This document shows positions 46,413 through 55,607 of a stretch of DNA of 64,000 bases, in pieces (within the stretch, counting starts at the first letter, position 1; every line of letters starts with the position of its first letter). Made by a program: the position numbers and the translations under genes. The notes beneath the pieces are model-generated. The model searched no databases and was not told the DNA's origin. It worked only from the letters and a program-made list of their open reading frames with translations. The stretch spans positions 1 to 64,000 of the forward strand of contig VXLL01000030.1 of the NCBI GenBank assembly GCA_009841615.1. Reading direction: 5' to 3'. This DNA is from Gammaproteobacteria bacterium (GTDB lineage Bacteria > Pseudomonadota > Gammaproteobacteria > Pseudomonadales > Azotimanducaceae).

Positions 46413-47645
46413 GTGAACAAACTTTTGTATCGACTTTATGAGGTGATCGAATTGGAGGCTATTAATGAATTTTTTTCCGTACTCAACAATGCCCCTTGGA
46501 TGAGGTGGGTCTGGCTCGGATCTCACGTTTTCTTGATCGTTCTTGCTACTGCGTGCGTGCGCGCAATAGCAAAGGGACTGCTGAACAAATACGTCCAAAG
46601 AGGAAGTGAATCGAGGAGGAAATGGAAAGACGCCCTGAGCCGCGCGGCAAGTAAACCGCTTGATTGGGGAATTTGGGTCGTCGGTCTGAGCTTCGCCGGC
46701 AACAGAATCTACGATGACGTACTCACAAAACAAACGCTTGCCGCACTGGCAGAAACGGATCTAATAATCAACGAGACGATACGAGATTTGATCGCGCACG
46801 AGGGTGCTGATTCCATCTTTGAGAGGGTTGGCACGCTCCGTAGTGTTGCGCTGGGCGTATTGGTGGCGTGGTTCTTGAATCGCTTCATCAAGGAATTTCA
46901 AGCAGTTGTTACCTTACCGCGTCGGGAAGGGACAGAATCGCGTTGGGATTCCGCGACCGCGAGCGCAGTGGGAAGAGTTCTACGCGCGTCCGTAATAATT
47001 ACAACAGGTCTATTGATTCTTCAAGCCTATGGACTGCCAATTGAAGGAGTTTTGGCTTTTGGCGGCGTAGGCGGTATCGCCGTAGGGTTTGCCGCGAAAG
47101 ACTTGTTGGCAAACTTTTTTGGTACGCTAATGCTACTCATTGACAAACCGTTTGTCGTCGGAGATTGGATCCGTTCGCCAGATCGCGAAATCGAAGGGAC
47201 AGTCGAAGAAGTAGGTTGGCGCACCACTCGAATACGGACGTTTGATCGAAGACCGTTGTACGTGCCGAACTCTAACTTTGCTAGTCTCGCGGTAGAAAAT
47301 CCAGAGCGAATGGAAAACCGACGGATTTACGAGACCTTTCGTGTTCGGTACGAGGATATGCCCAATGTCAAGAAGTTAATTGACGAAGTACGCGAAATGT
47401 TGCGGAATCATCCGGCGATCGACGTAACGCGTACCCTTATGGTCAATTTAGACACTTACACTGAATTTTCTGTGAATTTCTTTGTGTACACATTCACGAA
47501 AACCACCCATTGGGTCGAATTTCACGAGATCAAAGAAGAAATACTCCTCTTAATCTCGGATATCGTTCATAAACACGGTGCCGACTTTGCGTTTCCAACG
47601 CAGACGTTGTATTTAGAGAACGATTTAGCCCCCCAACGTGCCTGA
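46413..47645 (+). CDS. MscS-family mechanosensitive ion channel
   Basis: Up to 410 aa. Several N-terminal helices (WVWLGSHVFLIVLATACVRA, then VALGVLVAWFLNRFI) lead to the pore helix ALAFGGVGGIAVGFAAKDLL, seen here as GVLAFGGVGGIAVGFAAKDL, and the typical GDWI and TRIRTFDRRPLYVPNS beta-domain motifs. The soluble C-terminal domain ends near FAFPTQTLYL, a hallmark of MscS proteins. It acts as a tension-gated safety valve in the inner membrane. The GTG at 46413 has no ribosome site; a GTG at 46443 is an alternative start. The gene stands alone. Confidence 0.92.
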   Translation: MNKLLYRLYEVIELEAINEFFSVLNNAPWMRWVWLGSHVFLIVLATACVRAIAKGLLNKYVQRGSESRRKWKDALSRAASKPLDWGIWVVGLSFAGNRIYDDVLTKQTLAALAETDLIINETIRDLIAHEGADSIFERVGTLRSVALGVLVAWFLNRFIKEFQAVVTLPRREGTESRWDSATASAVGRVLRASVIITTGLLILQAYGLPIEGVLAFGGVGGIAVGFAAKDLLANFFGTLMLLIDKPFVVGDWIRSPDREIEGTVEEVGWRTTRIRTFDRRPLYVPNSNFASLAVENPERMENRRIYETFRVRYEDMPNVKKLIDEVREMLRNHPAIDVTRTLMVNLDTYTEFSVNFFVYTFTKTTHWVEFHEIKEEILLLISDIVHKHGADFAFPTQTLYLENDLAPQRA

Positions 47646-48455
47646 AATTATATCGTCATGAAATAGTGCTGTGGTTCTAATGCTCGGTGGTTGGACGCTG
47701 GTTTGATCCGGGGACGGTGGTGATGTCAGTACGTCTATCGGTTCGTATGTCCTTAGAGCGTGTTCCTGAGTCAAGACACTGAAAAGGGGATGTTCACGAC
47801 AGAACGAAATCTATAGTAACTATGTATCGGTCTGAACGGGTGTTGAACGCGCTATTCAAAAAGGATAGAGATAGGACTAAGAGACTCTACTTGAATAACT
47901 CGACAAGATTTCGGTGGTTTCCCAAGACTTTGAAGTTTGCGGTCTTGTTGCAACAGCACTTTAGTGCTATGTGATTTGAGCTGAATCACTTCTAAGTAGA
48001 AAATCAGAAAACGTTGGAGACAGGTCGTGCCGACGACTTAGAGCCGTGAGTACACATGACGCTCTAAGCACGTGGTAAAGCATTTACCTTACAACCGAGA
48101 AGCAAGGAATCGTTGAGTACGGTAGCATTCACACCGAGCCCTCACGTGTTGAAATACGGAGCCGTCTCGTCATAGAGATGATTTCGCTCGAGTGAAGGGA
48201 TTAAGAAGTTCAGAGTTGATAGTGGGAGATCGTTTCGCCGATCAGATGAATGGTCAATAAATATTCCTAATTAGGTAATCCCAATACTCGGTTTTACAAG
48301 TCTGTGAGACCGTCTATGTGTATTTTTGTTTAGTTCTATACTTTTTTTTAAAAAATTAAACGACTTATTCAACATACCGATAAAAGTGTAATTCCAAGTA
48401 TTACAGAAATGAATTTATCACACGCAGACAATACTACTAAATATATATAGATGTA
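47646..48455. other. Intergenic region before the nuclease cluster
   Basis: About 810 bp. A 50-codon frame at about 47821-47975 (MYRSERVLNALFKKDRDRTK) lacks a ribosome site and is not called. The last 170 bases are very AT-rich (TATATATAG just before the next start) and probably carry the promoter of the following gene. No tRNA was recognised. Confidence 0.35.
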
Positions 48456-49457
48456 ATGTTTGACAACGGCTCTGACACTCGATGGAGGATTGCTGAGAAC
48501 CGGCTTGGGAACATTCTCAGGGCTCACATAGTTGCACAATCACGTACGCTTGAACAAAAAATTTCGGATTCCGGTCCCATCAACCAAAGAATCGATCCTC
48601 ATGTCCTGACCGAAGTTCGCAATATTCTCGTTGACCGCGAAGAGATTATTTGTCAACCAAGGAACACGGGAAACTGGTTTTTTCTAAAAAGTGTGCCGGT
48701 TCATTTAGTTCAACAGAGACTCAAAGAACAAGAGCAAATATTAAAGAGTATGAAACGATCCAAAAACTTTGGGAAGCGTGTTGGCCAGTGTCTGGAAATC
48801 GCTATATTTAGATCACTCCCCTTACAAAGTGAGTTCGAGTTCTTTGGTAGATTCAAGAATCTTGAGGAACATGACGATAGTGTGTTATACGAAAAGGAAG
48901 AACCTCCACAATCCATCAGTGAAAGATCATTGCCTGGTGATGAGAGATTGGACTTTCTTGTAAATTCCCGCGAGGGTGGCTGGGGCGGAATCGAAGCAAA
49001 GAATGTTCGAGAATGGATCTATCCAGATCGTGATGAAATACGCAAACTCTTGCGAAACTGTATAGATTTGGATTGTGTACCAATTCTCATCGCTCGACGA
49101 ATACCGTTCGTTACTTTTTTCGTTCTTTCAAAATGTGGTGTGATCTTTCATCAAACCTACAATCAACTACTACCTTCATCGGAGAAAGAACTTGCCGAGA
49201 AGATTAAGGACAAGCACCTCTTGGGGTACCACTATATTCGCCTTGGAAACACACCGGACGCACGACTCCAAAAATTCTTCTCCGAAAACTTACCAAAAAT
49301 CTTCTCCGATGCTCGCTACCGGTTTGAGAAATACAAAGATCTTCTTAACGATTTTGCCTATGAAAACGTGCCATACAAAGAATTTTCTGCTCGAGTCCGA
49401 AGACGATACCACGGTACAAACGAAGATCATGATTGGGATGACAATCCTGTGTATTAA
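48456..49457 (+). CDS. PD-(D/E)xK nuclease-like protein, 333 aa
   Basis: A soluble protein with a helical N-terminal half and a restriction-like core: Asp166 in DERLDFLVN and Glu180/Lys182 in GGIEAKNVREW form the D...ExK pattern, followed by CVPILIARRIPFVTFFVLSK, which fits the next core strands. The first 100 residues, including WRIAENRLGNILRAHIVAQS, suit a substrate- or partner-binding domain. There is no ribosome site; TATATATAG lies just upstream. A small antisense frame overlaps its last 170 bp. It is likely a defence or repair nuclease; the specific family is unknown. Confidence 0.68.
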   Translation: MFDNGSDTRWRIAENRLGNILRAHIVAQSRTLEQKISDSGPINQRIDPHVLTEVRNILVDREEIICQPRNTGNWFFLKSVPVHLVQQRLKEQEQILKSMKRSKNFGKRVGQCLEIAIFRSLPLQSEFEFFGRFKNLEEHDDSVLYEKEEPPQSISERSLPGDERLDFLVNSREGGWGGIEAKNVREWIYPDRDEIRKLLRNCIDLDCVPILIARRIPFVTFFVLSKCGVIFHQTYNQLLPSSEKELAEKIKDKHLLGYHYIRLGNTPDARLQKFFSENLPKIFSDARYRFEKYKDLLNDFAYENVPYKEFSARVRRRYHGTNEDHDWDDNPVY

Positions 49458-49637
49458 CGCTCCGACTACTTCAATAACACGTTCTAGTGTTTTATTACTC
49501 TCAGGAATAGTGGAAATTACCTTTGTGGGAGACATTCCATTCCTAAGAACATTGCTTAAGTCACCTAAGCTTTGTACATCGAATATTTTTCCCTTACCGT
49601 GTACCCAAGAATTCATACAGAGATCTGTCTTGCTCAT
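49290..49637 (-). CDS. Small hypothetical protein overlapping the nuclease 3' end
   Basis: A 115-aa frame starting MSKTDLCMNSWVHGKGKIFD, with GAGGGGCG a few bases upstream as ribosome site. The first 60 codons lie outside the nuclease gene and look protein-like (QSLGDLSNVLRNGMSPTKVI). The rest is antisense to the nuclease and may be shadow. A decayed relative seems to follow repeat copy B at 51.3 kb (RFDYEGAKQIGDVLKYPN). Both are preceded by the same leader repeat, which is the main reason for calling it. Confidence 0.4.
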   Translation of the reverse strand: MSKTDLCMNSWVHGKGKIFDVQSLGDLSNVLRNGMSPTKVISTIPESNKTLERVIEVVGALIHRIVIPIMIFVCTVVSSSDSSRKFFVWHVFIGKIVKKIFVFLKPVASIGEDFW

Positions 49638-49643
49638 ATTTTT

Positions 49644-49705
49644 CGCCCCTCGACGATTTTATAGTAAATATGGTGTTATTTATTCCCATATTTAGCGAGC
49701 AAGAC
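49644..49705. repeat. Leader-like dispersed repeat, copy A
   Basis: Contains TAAATATGG...CCATATTTA inverted arms and a 23-base string (49683-49705) that recurs exactly, in reverse orientation, at 55880-55902. Copy B (51326-51388) is a diverged direct copy. In minus-strand reading it lies directly before the small 115-aa frame and supplies its ribosome site. Confidence 0.75.
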
Positions 49706-49866
49706 ACAACCTCTTTAGCTGTTACACGTATTTTGGGAATAGAAGCTCTGAAGTCTGGACGGTATCTGATATCGCAAACAGCGGCATGGAATCCTGAGTT
49801 GAAAGTGTACTTACAATTGCTTCTCTTGGCATTCTCACTCTAACCACAGTACTACAAGGAAAACAA

Positions 49867-50667
49867 TTGTTTACGAAGACTAATCGACTTGATCGAAAAG
49901 AGATTTACCTAGACTCGCTAATCAAAAACCTAAAACTATGGCGAAACCTTCCAGCCTATCAGTTGGAACGTCGTGTGGATGTACTGTTTAGTTTGGTACT
50001 ACCAGAAATTTTCGAAAGAATGTTTTCGGAAGGGCGCAATGATCTGTTGGAAATACTACCCGAATTTCCCCTACATAAAGGGCTCGTTTTAAACGAGAAC
50101 GACGAGTCGTACAACCGATCTGTGAAAGTGGATTTTGCAGTGTTTTACAAAGACCCCAATCGCATCTTCTTGGTAGAACTCAAAACAGATAATCATTCCA
50201 TCAATGATGCACAGTTGAAGAATCTAAAGGCCGCGGCAGCTATCGAACCAACAACGTTGCTGAAAGGTGTGATCAAATGTGCGAGACATTCCGACAGTCC
50301 TCGTAAGTACGCCCACTTGATTTACTACCTCAATGAGTTGGGATGCTTTGAGAATTTCCACCACGTCAAAAGAATGAATCTAGACCAGGAAGGGTGTCGT
50401 TTGAGGGACAAATTTGAGAAGATTCAGATATCTCAAGATTGGACGAACGCGGATATTCAATTCAAAATTATTTATCCCGGTGGTGCTTCTAAGATTGCTG
50501 AGACCGCTCGAAAGATCGAATTGGTCAAAGCACTACCTGAGGAGACGCGCGCGTCGTTCTGTGACGTCATACGTGCCTTGGGGGAACATCCCTTAGCAAA
50601 CTTTCTCCAAACATTAAGTGAATTCGAACCCGGTAGAGAGACTCCTTGGTCCCTTGAATCTAAATGA
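49867..50667 (+). CDS. PD-(D/E)xK nuclease-like protein, 266 aa
   Basis: Start is TTG at 49867 with AAGGA six bases upstream. Asp89 in VKVDFAVFY and Glu104/Lys106 in IFLVELKTD form a restriction-like D...ExK core. The N-terminal helices (KEIYLDSLIKNLKLWRNLPA) and the following NDAQLKNLKAAA helix fit this fold. The C-terminal region (QFKIIYPGGASKIAETARKI) is mixed. No partner methylase or helicase is adjacent. It lies between two copies of the leader repeat. Role unknown, probably DNA cleavage. Confidence 0.7.
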   Translation: MFTKTNRLDRKEIYLDSLIKNLKLWRNLPAYQLERRVDVLFSLVLPEIFERMFSEGRNDLLEILPEFPLHKGLVLNENDESYNRSVKVDFAVFYKDPNRIFLVELKTDNHSINDAQLKNLKAAAAIEPTTLLKGVIKCARHSDSPRKYAHLIYYLNELGCFENFHHVKRMNLDQEGCRLRDKFEKIQISQDWTNADIQFKIIYPGGASKIAETARKIELVKALPEETRASFCDVIRALGEHPLANFLQTLSEFEPGRETPWSLESK

Positions 50668-50726
50668 TGGGAACTGCTTGATGCCGTCAAGTTCCACATC
50701 GAGTAGTTTGCATCCTTGATTTCGTA

Positions 50727-51191
50727 TTGTTCAATGAGCGTATGCACTATCCGAACTTCCGCTACTACATTGAGTCTTCACGAAATATTGATCTTCCATG
50801 TGAGAGAGGTGATTCATTCAAAGGTGTTGTAAATCTGTCAAAAAAGTCCGTCCTACATGAAATAATAAAACACTACTCTATGCTAGAGAATACAGACTGG
50901 GCTTCTTGGTGCGGTCCATGCATCAGGACATTTGCGAAGCTGAGGAAGCTATACACTTCCTACTAAGAAAAGGGATTCGAAGTTGTGCTCGTCTCCAAAG
51001 ACGATACTGTTGAAGAGTGGGAAGAAGCATCCCGCGATCACGATCTTCCGTGGTTAAACTTGGCAGACATTGGAGGCTTCGACAACGAGACCCCGGTCGC
51101 GTATGGTGTGCGCTTTATCCCTAAAGCATGTCTAGTCGGCGCCGGAGGATGTATTATTCAAAAAGATTTAGCACCAGAGGCATTGGAATAA
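50727..51191 (+). pseudogene. TlpA/ResA-like thioredoxin with in-frame stop
   Basis: The frame reads WASWCGPCIRTFAKLRKLYT, a thioredoxin active site (CxxC), then TAA (50964-50966), then EKGFEVVLVSKDDTVEEWEE, DHDLPWLNLADIGGFDNETP and VAYGVRFIPKACLV, the rest of a TlpA-like fold with its cis-Pro (RFIPKA). One nonsense codon therefore splits the gene. The N-terminal part is also poor: no signal peptide or anchor is visible. Confidence 0.8.
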
Positions 51192-51214
51192 GTTCTAGTT
51201 CAACAATAGGGCGA

Positions 51215-51325
51215 ATCTACTCAATCTGGTGATTCGAACTAGAACGAGCACGTTCGGGTACTTAAGAACATCGCCAATTTGTTTAGCTCCTTCGTAATCA
51301 AAACGAGGCACTTAGTCGTAGCTCT
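51215..51325 (-). pseudogene. Decayed small gene behind repeat copy B
   Basis: After the repeat's GAGGGGCG on the minus strand no start codon remains. One frame reads VPRFDYEGAKQIGDVLKYPN, which aligns by eye with KIFDVQSLGDLSNVLRNGMS of the small gene behind copy A, assuming a deletion of about 30 bases near its start. Confidence 0.35.
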
Positions 51326-51388
51326 CGCCCCTCAATGATCATAGAGTACATGTGGTGCTGTGTATTCTCATATTTGCTGAGTAACACA
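51326..51388. repeat. Leader-like dispersed repeat, copy B
   Basis: About 63 bases align without large gaps to copy A (CGCCCCTC...TCATATTTGCTGAG against CGCCCCTC...CCATATTTAGCGAG), diverged at roughly one position in three or four. Confidence 0.65.
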
Positions 51389-51590
51389 GATCGGAAAAGA
51401 GACTAGCCCAAGAGTGAGACAGCAGTTTCGGTGTCGAGAAGATGGGTTGGGAAAGTTCGCGACCGTGCCCTTCTTCCATCTATACTGATTCCGAGCTCAC
51501 GACCAGTGTACAAATAAATCGAACTCACAAATTAGGGAACAATGCCAATACCCAATGTCTGTGGGTCACTCGTCCTTGTTGGAATTTGTC

Positions 51591-53408
51591 TTAAGTGTTA
51601 ACCACGCTCATGAGTATGCTGTGCAGACTAGAAACCTTATAAGTCAATTGCTGAAGTCTGCTGTATATTTCTTCCTTGAATCGATCCTCAGCACCTTCTG
51701 AACTTCTCGGCAGCACAACGAACAAGTAACTGTCCATAGTAGAGTACGTTTTGCTTCCAAATTTCACGTTTTCGACTGTTCTAAGCTGCCCACACTCCCA
51801 GTTAAACTCTTTACAAATCGCCTCACCGACATCGTGAGCTACATTTTGTCCGGTTGGGCACTCCAAGCCAAAGTAAAAGAACAATCCGTCTCCACGTAAA
51901 AACAGAAATGTGTGTGGATGCCACTTTAATTTGAGGTATACAGTGTTTGCAGTCTTCCTAAATTGACCGTATTGCGGCTTCTGGCAGTTTACAAATTCAG
52001 AAAATCTGTGATTGAGCTCGGCCCTCATATCAAATGCAAATTCATCCTCATCAAAGTTTGAAAGTGAGGGACTGTGTCCTACTAGTGCAGAGTGAGAAAA
52101 CAACTCTCGCAAATGTGAAATTTCCTCCATTGAAAAATCCTTATCTCCATCCAGTTGCACACTTTCCAGAAAAGTTCCGAAAAACTCTGCCGCGTTGTCT
52201 ACTTTTAATTTATCCCCGTCGGCAAGCAACTTCTCCCTCATCTCGGCAAACTCTTCTGAGTCCTTTAAGCCATGCTCCAACGCTCGCAATCGAGTCGTAG
52301 AGACATCTTTCACAATATAGTCATATAAAGGTTCATATGCTTCTACCATACACAATATTCCCATCATTACCCTATTCGAGTGTCTTCGATCAATTGATAC
52401 GCTCCGCACTGTGTCTTCTGCATCAACAAATTCAAACTTTTTTTCGTTCAATAAGACCAAAAGCTGCAAAGTATTGAGTAGACGCTTAATCGTTCTCGGA
52501 TTAAATTCAATCGAATGTTCAATGAGTTCTTGACATTTCGTTATATCCTCTTCGATAAATTGCAAATCAAGACCAGTGAGCAGTTGCCCTAAGTATTTTT
52601 CCGGCTCGTATCTTTTGAGCGGCATTTTGAATGGGACTTGAATGATTTTGTCGAAGAAGCTCTTTCCTTTCAGATCGTTAAGATCCCAATTGAATTTCTC
52701 TTTCAAACCTGTCTCAACCACCCCGTAGTCGCAAGCGAGTACATATACACACTTGTCAATATCTAAGAAAACTTTCATTGCCTCTAGTAGTTCGACCGCC
52801 CGCATGGGTGGGATTCGATCTAAGTCATCGACAAATACGACAATTTTGTCCGAACTAGCTTTTTGAACGGTTACCTCATTGATGACGTTTTCCATTTCAT
52901 CTTTCAATTTTGAAAGTATGTTGGCACTGTCTAATTCGTTTCCATTTTGAGTTTTTATGATATCCAGCATTTCTCTGATGGCATCAGCTTGGCCTACTAA
53001 GCTGCCGCCCCCCACTGCGAGCGCTGTTCCAGCCTTTTTCAAAAAGTTCGAAAATTCGTCAATTCGCGTTCGAAGAGTTGCATTGGTTTGTTCCGTACGC
53101 AGTTTTGTTGTTAGGTTTTGCATCATAGAAATTGCTAAACATCCAGCAGAATCGAACTGCGAATACTGCCACGTGTTAAACCAAACAGTTATATTCTTTT
53201 GTTTTTTTGAAGATTTATCGGTTAAGCCCTGCCGGATCAAATTCATCAAGCTGGTTTTCCCCGTACCCCAACCACCCTGCAGGGCGATTGTTAAAGGTGT
53301 ATCGCAATGCTCAATAAATTCTGTTAGTACATCAGCGTAATCAACGATACCCAACGCTTCGTCACACTTATCAGTAATTGGTTGATCTTTGAGGCCTATT
53401 TTTTTCAT
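51591..53408 (-). CDS. KAP-family P-loop NTPase
   Basis: A 605-aa protein. The N-terminal half is a KAP NTPase domain: Walker A QGGWGTGKTSL (about residues 44-54), the FNTWQYSQFDSAGCLAISM motif typical of KAP proteins, and Walker B VVFVDDLDRIPP (about 190), then VLACDYGVVETGL. Between Walker A and B lies a short hydrophobic Gly-rich stretch (GTALAVGGGSLVGQ) that in this family can be membrane-associated. The C-terminal 250 residues are an uncharacterised helical/beta domain. KAP NTPases are often found in phage-defence contexts; here it sits in a nuclease-rich accessory region. It appears monocistronic. Confidence 0.88.
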   Translation of the reverse strand: MKKIGLKDQPITDKCDEALGIVDYADVLTEFIEHCDTPLTIALQGGWGTGKTSLMNLIRQGLTDKSSKKQKNITVWFNTWQYSQFDSAGCLAISMMQNLTTKLRTEQTNATLRTRIDEFSNFLKKAGTALAVGGGSLVGQADAIREMLDIIKTQNGNELDSANILSKLKDEMENVINEVTVQKASSDKIVVFVDDLDRIPPMRAVELLEAMKVFLDIDKCVYVLACDYGVVETGLKEKFNWDLNDLKGKSFFDKIIQVPFKMPLKRYEPEKYLGQLLTGLDLQFIEEDITKCQELIEHSIEFNPRTIKRLLNTLQLLVLLNEKKFEFVDAEDTVRSVSIDRRHSNRVMMGILCMVEAYEPLYDYIVKDVSTTRLRALEHGLKDSEEFAEMREKLLADGDKLKVDNAAEFFGTFLESVQLDGDKDFSMEEISHLRELFSHSALVGHSPSLSNFDEDEFAFDMRAELNHRFSEFVNCQKPQYGQFRKTANTVYLKLKWHPHTFLFLRGDGLFFYFGLECPTGQNVAHDVGEAICKEFNWECGQLRTVENVKFGSKTYSTMDSYLFVVLPRSSEGAEDRFKEEIYSRLQQLTYKVSSLHSILMSVVNT

Positions 53409-53855
53409 CTACTTACCTAATCAAGATTTGTTTGGCGTGAGGAATGTTACACACTAGAAAGATGAGGCCATCAGTCAAAAACACCTTTCTCACACACTCG
53501 TAGGGTGTCTTTGATGAATTTGAAAAACTGGCTTACCTATGTAGGAAAAGATTGGAAAACTGAGAACGGAGTGTTGATCGAAGAAGAGTTGGTACGAAGT
53601 ATTGATCTCTGGAGTTTCGCGTAGGGACCCGGCGCAAATGAACCTACAAAATAAGCTCCAATGGCAACAATTGGAAGAAAGCATGTACTTCTTTGTTCCA
53701 CCTGTTAAACCAACTGTAGGTGCCACTGTCACTCAAAGGAGCGGGTTCATGTTTCTAGTCTCAGTTCAGATATAACTCATTCCAAAAAACTGAACACAGT
53801 AAATTCCCAACAAAACAGTTCGGCTACAACGTTGAGATGAACCTAACTCTACAAC
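53409..53855. other. Intergenic region with possible coding debris
   Basis: About 450 bp. Two short plus-strand frames look protein-like: MNLKNWLTYVGKDWKTENGV (53517-53625) and, one frame away, MNLQNKLQWQQLEESMYFFV (53638-53775). Together they could be a small frameshifted gene. I recognise no family, so no gene is called. Confidence 0.3.
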
Positions 53856-54095
53856 TCACCGCGAATTCTTCCTCCGAATCCATTCATCAAAATATGGACG
53901 CAGCATTTGTAACAATTCCTCGTTCGACACTCCGTCCAATGTTTCCAAGCAAGATATCGGTAGCGCAGTTATAGGCACTAAGGCTACTTGCTCTTCACCC
54001 TCAAAGCATATATTCACTTCGAGGGTGTCGCACAAACCAACACCACTAGGATTAACGTGCCACCCTAGAACCTTGACTGGATACGATTCAGACAT
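53856..54095 (-). CDS. Hypothetical protein, 79 aa
   Basis: A soluble acidic protein (MSESYPVKVLGWHVNPSGVG..., ending DEWIRRKNSR). It follows a 58-aa gene by 55 bp on the same strand, so the two probably share a transcript. The ribosome site is weak. No family recognised. The antisense frame across its start is a shadow. Confidence 0.5.
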   Translation of the reverse strand: MSESYPVKVLGWHVNPSGVGLCDTLEVNICFEGEEQVALVPITALPISCLETLDGVSNEELLQMLRPYFDEWIRRKNSR

Positions 54096-54150
54096 TGCAC
54101 ATCTTCTTGACTTGTACTCCTGCAGAAACTCGTTGGAGACCTATCGAGAT

Positions 54151-54327
54151 CTAGGAAAAGGGGCGATCTTTTCTGGGTTGGTTAGCCCATCTTTTGAAAC
54201 TCGCGCCCCATTGAGCCTCAATCAGTTTTTTAGCTTCGGTGGGATTTCGCGCGTCTATGGAAACCGGCTGCGGTTGGGGCACACCTTGAACGTAAATTCT
54301 TCCGTAGTATGTTTTGCGTAAACTCAT
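54151..54327 (-). CDS. Small hypothetical protein, 58 aa
   Basis: A short gene with ATG at 54327 and a clear GAGGAA ribosome site eight to nine bases upstream. It reads MSLRKTYYGRIYVQGVPQPQ, PVSIDARNPTEAKKLIEAQW, and ends ARTKDRPFS-like (WANQPRKDRPFS) with TAG. The strand-strand-helix pattern, with NPTEAKKLIEAQ as the helix, resembles small beta-beta-alpha proteins often seen in mobile regions. The frameshifted gene at 55426 has a similar layout. Confidence 0.65.
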   Translation of the reverse strand: MSLRKTYYGRIYVQGVPQPQPVSIDARNPTEAKKLIEAQWGASFKRWANQPRKDRPFS

Positions 54328-54944
54328 AGGTTGTTCCTCAGTTTAGAGTCGTGGTGACAATGAATTGGAGACTCATTGCAGTGCAGTAGCAGCGTCGAGA
54401 AATTTCGATCAGTATCAGTTCTAGTAAATGAAAACGTGAACGCACTCCTCAGCCGATAATCTAACTTGGTGTATCGAATTCAAAACGCAATCACGCAATT
54501 CGAACTCGCTCCAACTAATAGCGCAAGCTTAGTCTCCAGAGAGTCGAATTTTAGTGAACCGCAAAGTACGTTCGGACCAATTCAATCGTACGAAACCACA
54601 TTGTGGCTGCTAGTCTAACAAGATGCGAACACAACGAGTACTGCGTGGTTTCCACCAGTAATATCGACAAGTGGTTTGTTCTAGACAATTGAGTTTGATA
54701 GGATTGAAACCGACCTCAAGAGACGATTTATCAGTTTCGACTACTGGGCTTGTACCTGTACTGACCACCAGAATTCGCTTCTTCTTTGAATTTGAACCAA
54801 CAATACAGAGTTGGAAAATATTTACCAGTTTAGCATAACTACTAAATGAATATCCAGTATAAAAGCATTGAGGTGACGCTTCTGTTCGACTTAGTTAAAA
54901 CATTGTCGATGAATGTTGTGACGAGTTCGGATTCTTCGGTCTAT
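54328..54944. other. Intergenic region, no supported feature
   Basis: About 620 bp. I find no convincing gene, hairpin or repeat. The short plus-strand frame at 54846-55028 overlaps the membrane-protein gene on the opposite strand and is not supported. Confidence 0.3.
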
Positions 54945-55334
54945 TTACTTTTTGTTCGATTTAGCGGTCAGAAATTTGTAAATGAGATATCCGACGACTA
55001 CGAGAATCGCTGCTATGAGGTACGTTGAAATCGCTCCTATTGCGATCCCCGCGTTCGAATTGTCCTTGATATGCATAAAGGATATAACGCCGCAGATCCC
55101 TGACACTCCGAGGAATATGTACCCGATCCATGATGCTGAAATCAGAAGCACGTACAACCCGATAAAGATTGGTATAACCATCAACGCCGCGATCGCGATG
55201 TCAGATTTGTTGTAGGGAGTGTACCCGTATTCTTGGAGAGAGTAACGGTGCAAAGCACGTCCTACAAAGAACAATGCTACTGCTATCGCAACGTAGATGA
55301 GCCCCAAAATGAACAGGAATGTCGAGCTGTCCAT
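54945..55334 (-). CDS. Four-helix membrane protein, 129 aa
   Basis: Four hydrophobic helices are visible: STFLFILGLIYVAIAVALFF (about 3-24), DIAIAALMVIPIFIGLYVLL (about 45-65), SWIGYIFLGVSGICGVISFM (about 68-88) and AIGAISTYLIAAILVVVGYL (about 97-117), with a basic C-terminus. An inner-membrane protein of unknown function; no family recognised. No strong ribosome site precedes the ATG. Confidence 0.65.
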   Translation of the reverse strand: MDSSTFLFILGLIYVAIAVALFFVGRALHRYSLQEYGYTPYNKSDIAIAALMVIPIFIGLYVLLISASWIGYIFLGVSGICGVISFMHIKDNSNAGIAIGAISTYLIAAILVVVGYLIYKFLTAKSNKK

Positions 55335-55425
55335 ACTGTTAGCTTCTACAAAATTCTACAGACAATAACGTTCGGCATTATAGACCAAGAGCAGGCTTAC
55401 AATGCCAAGGAAAGGAGAACGACCC

Positions 55426-55607
55426 ATGCAAAATCAATCTATGAGGAAATACGTTGTAACGGTTACCACGCGCAGAACTCCCGAGTACGTTAAGAGATCA
55501 GTTCCGGGACGAATCGAAGTCTGGGCATACTACCAGGGGATGCACAAGCCTTAGTTGAAGCGATGTTCAACTACGATGTCAAAATCAAGGACGTAAAGGA
55601 AATTTAA
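55426..55607 (+). pseudogene. Small gene with one-base frameshift at a G run
   Basis: An AAGGAG site precedes ATG 55426 at good spacing. The frame reads MRKYVVTVTTRRTPEYVKRS and VPGRIEVWAYYQG, then hits a TAG. Shifting by one base inside GGGG (55538-55541) restores GDAQALVEAMFNYDVKIKDV and KEI, ending at TAA 55605-55607. One G appears lost from an original run of five. The intact protein would be about 60 aa with a strand-helix-strand pattern like the 58-aa gene at 54151. Confidence 0.65.

Noticed and set aside
47670..47740. tRNA-like T-arm string (GGTTTGATCC)
   Set aside because: No acceptor, D or anticodon stems could be paired around it.
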